From: Minisyncoccota bacterium
GTDB lineage: Bacteria > Verrucomicrobiota > Lentisphaeria > Oligosphaerales > MVZH01
Direction: 5' to 3'
DNA length: 14,266 bases
Assembly (NCBI GenBank): GCA_021734725.1
Contig: JAIPIM010000070.1
Span: forward strand, 1 to 14,266
The notes under the pieces are model-generated. The model saw only the letters and a list, made by a program, of their open reading frames with translations. It was not told where the DNA came from and searched no databases. Every line of letters begins with the position of its first letter. The first letter of the stretch is position 1. A program made the position numbers and the translations under genes. Positions 13,363 through 14,266 of this stretch are shown here, piece by piece.

Positions 13363-14253
13363 ATGAGCATTCTTGTGGATAAAACATCGCGCGTGCTGGT
13401 GCAGGGGATTACCGGCAGCGAAGGCAGTTTCTGGACGCATCACATGCTGGGTATGGGCACCCAGCTGGCAGCGGGGGTGACACCCGGAAAAGAAGGCCGG
13501 GAGGTAGATGGGGTGCCCGTCTTCAATTCCGTGCGCAAAGCTGTTCGGGAAACAGATGCCAATGCATCCGTGTTGTTCGTCCCTCCCCGGTTTAGCAAGG
13601 ATGCCGTTTTTGAAGCACTGGATGCCGGTATCCGCACCATTGTTGTGATTGCCGAAGGCATTCCCGTCCAGGATGCCCTCGAAATGCGGCGGGCCGCGCA
13701 CTCATCCGGGGCCACCGTCGTCGGCGGTAATACATCCGGTGTCATTACCCCCGGCGAGTCCATGATGGGAATTTTCCCGTATTGGATCAAGAGAGTATAC
13801 ACCCCGGGCCGCATTGGGGTCATGACGCGCAGCGGCTCTCTGACCAACGAAGTAACGGCGATGCTCATCAAAGGCGGTTTTGGTGTTTCGACACTCGCAG
13901 GCGTCGGCGGAGACCAGGCGCCGTGCAGCAGATTCGCGGAAATCTTGACTCTTTTCGAACAGGACCCGGCGACGGATGCCGTTCTGCTCATCGGAGAACT
14001 CGGGGGTACCATGGAGGAGGAAGTGGCGGAAATGCTTGCGAATGGCCGTTGCTCCAAACCCGTGGGCGCGTTCATTGCTGGACGAAGCGCACCGCCCGGC
14101 AAGGCTATGGGACATGCCGGTGCAATCGTCGCAGAGGGGAAAGGCACGGCGGCAGGGAAAATCGCCTGTCTCAGGGATGCCGGAGCGGAAGTCGCGGAAC
14201 GTCCCAGCCAAGTAGGCGATGTGTTCAGGAAATTATTGGCCATAACGGGATGA
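13363..14253 (+). CDS. sucD: ADP-forming acyl-CoA ligase, alpha subunit (succinyl-CoA synthetase alpha family)
   Basis: A 296-residue alpha subunit that binds CoA and carries the phosphohistidine passed between nucleotide and acid. Seen are the CoA loop VLVQGITGSEGSFWTHHMLGMGTQLAAGVTPGKEG (11-45), GGNTSGVITPGE (121-132), TRSGSLTNEV (155-164), GELGGTMEEEVAEML (211-225), and the active-site His 251 in MGHAGAIVAEGKGTAAGK. Differences from E. coli SucD (NTSGV for NTPGV, LTNE for LTYE, GGDQAP for GGDPIP) parallel the unusual loops of the beta subunit. ATG 13363 is chosen for GAGGAGAG six bases upstream; the frame extends to 13294 without a ribosome site. A 109-base gap separates it from the beta gene, unusually long for this pair, and holds a weak hairpin (13284-13319). 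The gene is complete, with 13 bases of the window left after it. Confidence 0.9.
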   Translation: MSILVDKTSRVLVQGITGSEGSFWTHHMLGMGTQLAAGVTPGKEGREVDGVPVFNSVRKAVRETDANASVLFVPPRFSKDAVFEALDAGIRTIVVIAEGIPVQDALEMRRAAHSSGATVVGGNTSGVITPGESMMGIFPYWIKRVYTPGRIGVMTRSGSLTNEVTAMLIKGGFGVSTLAGVGGDQAPCSRFAEILTLFEQDPATDAVLLIGELGGTMEEEVAEMLANGRCSKPVGAFIAGRSAPPGKAMGHAGAIVAEGKGTAAGKIACLRDAGAEVAERPSQVGDVFRKLLAITG

Positions 14254-14266
14254 CGAGCGAGTGCCG

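Overview
The window is bacterial, GC-rich (visibly above half G+C) and densely coded, with twelve real genes. Cytoplasmic Gfo/Idh/MocA oxidoreductases beside several GntR and ROK sugar-type regulators, a GntR helix-turn-helix fused to a solute-binding domain, a PIG-L deacetylase, and ATTACGG-rich intergenic repeats together suggest a PVC-group genome (Kiritimatiellota, Lentisphaerota or Verrucomicrobiota). This placement is an inference from gene content only.

Left block (1-2700, minus strand): a CARF/RtcR-like sigma-54 activator reads toward an HsdR-type restriction nuclease-helicase gene that runs off the left edge. Five bases after the activator's stop codon is an exact match to the sigma-54 promoter consensus (TGGCACG-N4-TTGCT, 1028-1043), pointing at hsdR. 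The activator has an N-terminal domain of the kind that binds signal nucleotides, a complete GAFTGA AAA+ module and a Fis-type HTH. This looks like a signal-gated defence or nucleic-acid-processing system in which restriction-helicase expression is switched on by a ligand. It is the most interesting part of the window. An imperfect 12/13-bp palindrome sits just upstream of the activator gene.

Middle block (2834-9012, minus strand): a translationally coupled run of PIG-L deacetylase, MarC-type membrane protein and a GntR-HTH/solute-binding fusion regulator. Upstream of it is a second run, a GntR/LacI-type regulator followed by two different Gfo/Idh/MocA oxidoreductases. The two runs are separated by about 315 bases holding a nested inverted repeat built from ATTACGG modules. 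The content fits catabolism of a carbohydrate or modified sugar under local repressors.

Right block (9221 to the end): a ROK-family repressor (minus) diverges from a plus-strand operon with a near-consensus sigma-70 promoter. The operon encodes a CoA-acylating aldehyde dehydrogenase most like the sulfoacetaldehyde dehydrogenases (SauS/SqwD type), followed by beta and alpha subunits of an ADP-forming acyl-CoA ligase of the succinyl-CoA synthetase family. Together they would convert an aldehyde to its acyl-CoA and then to the free acid with ATP formation, or run the reverse. Sulfoacetaldehyde to sulfoacetate is the most attractive candidate, which would place this in C2-sulfonate or sulfosugar metabolism. 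The substrate cannot be proven from sequence alone.
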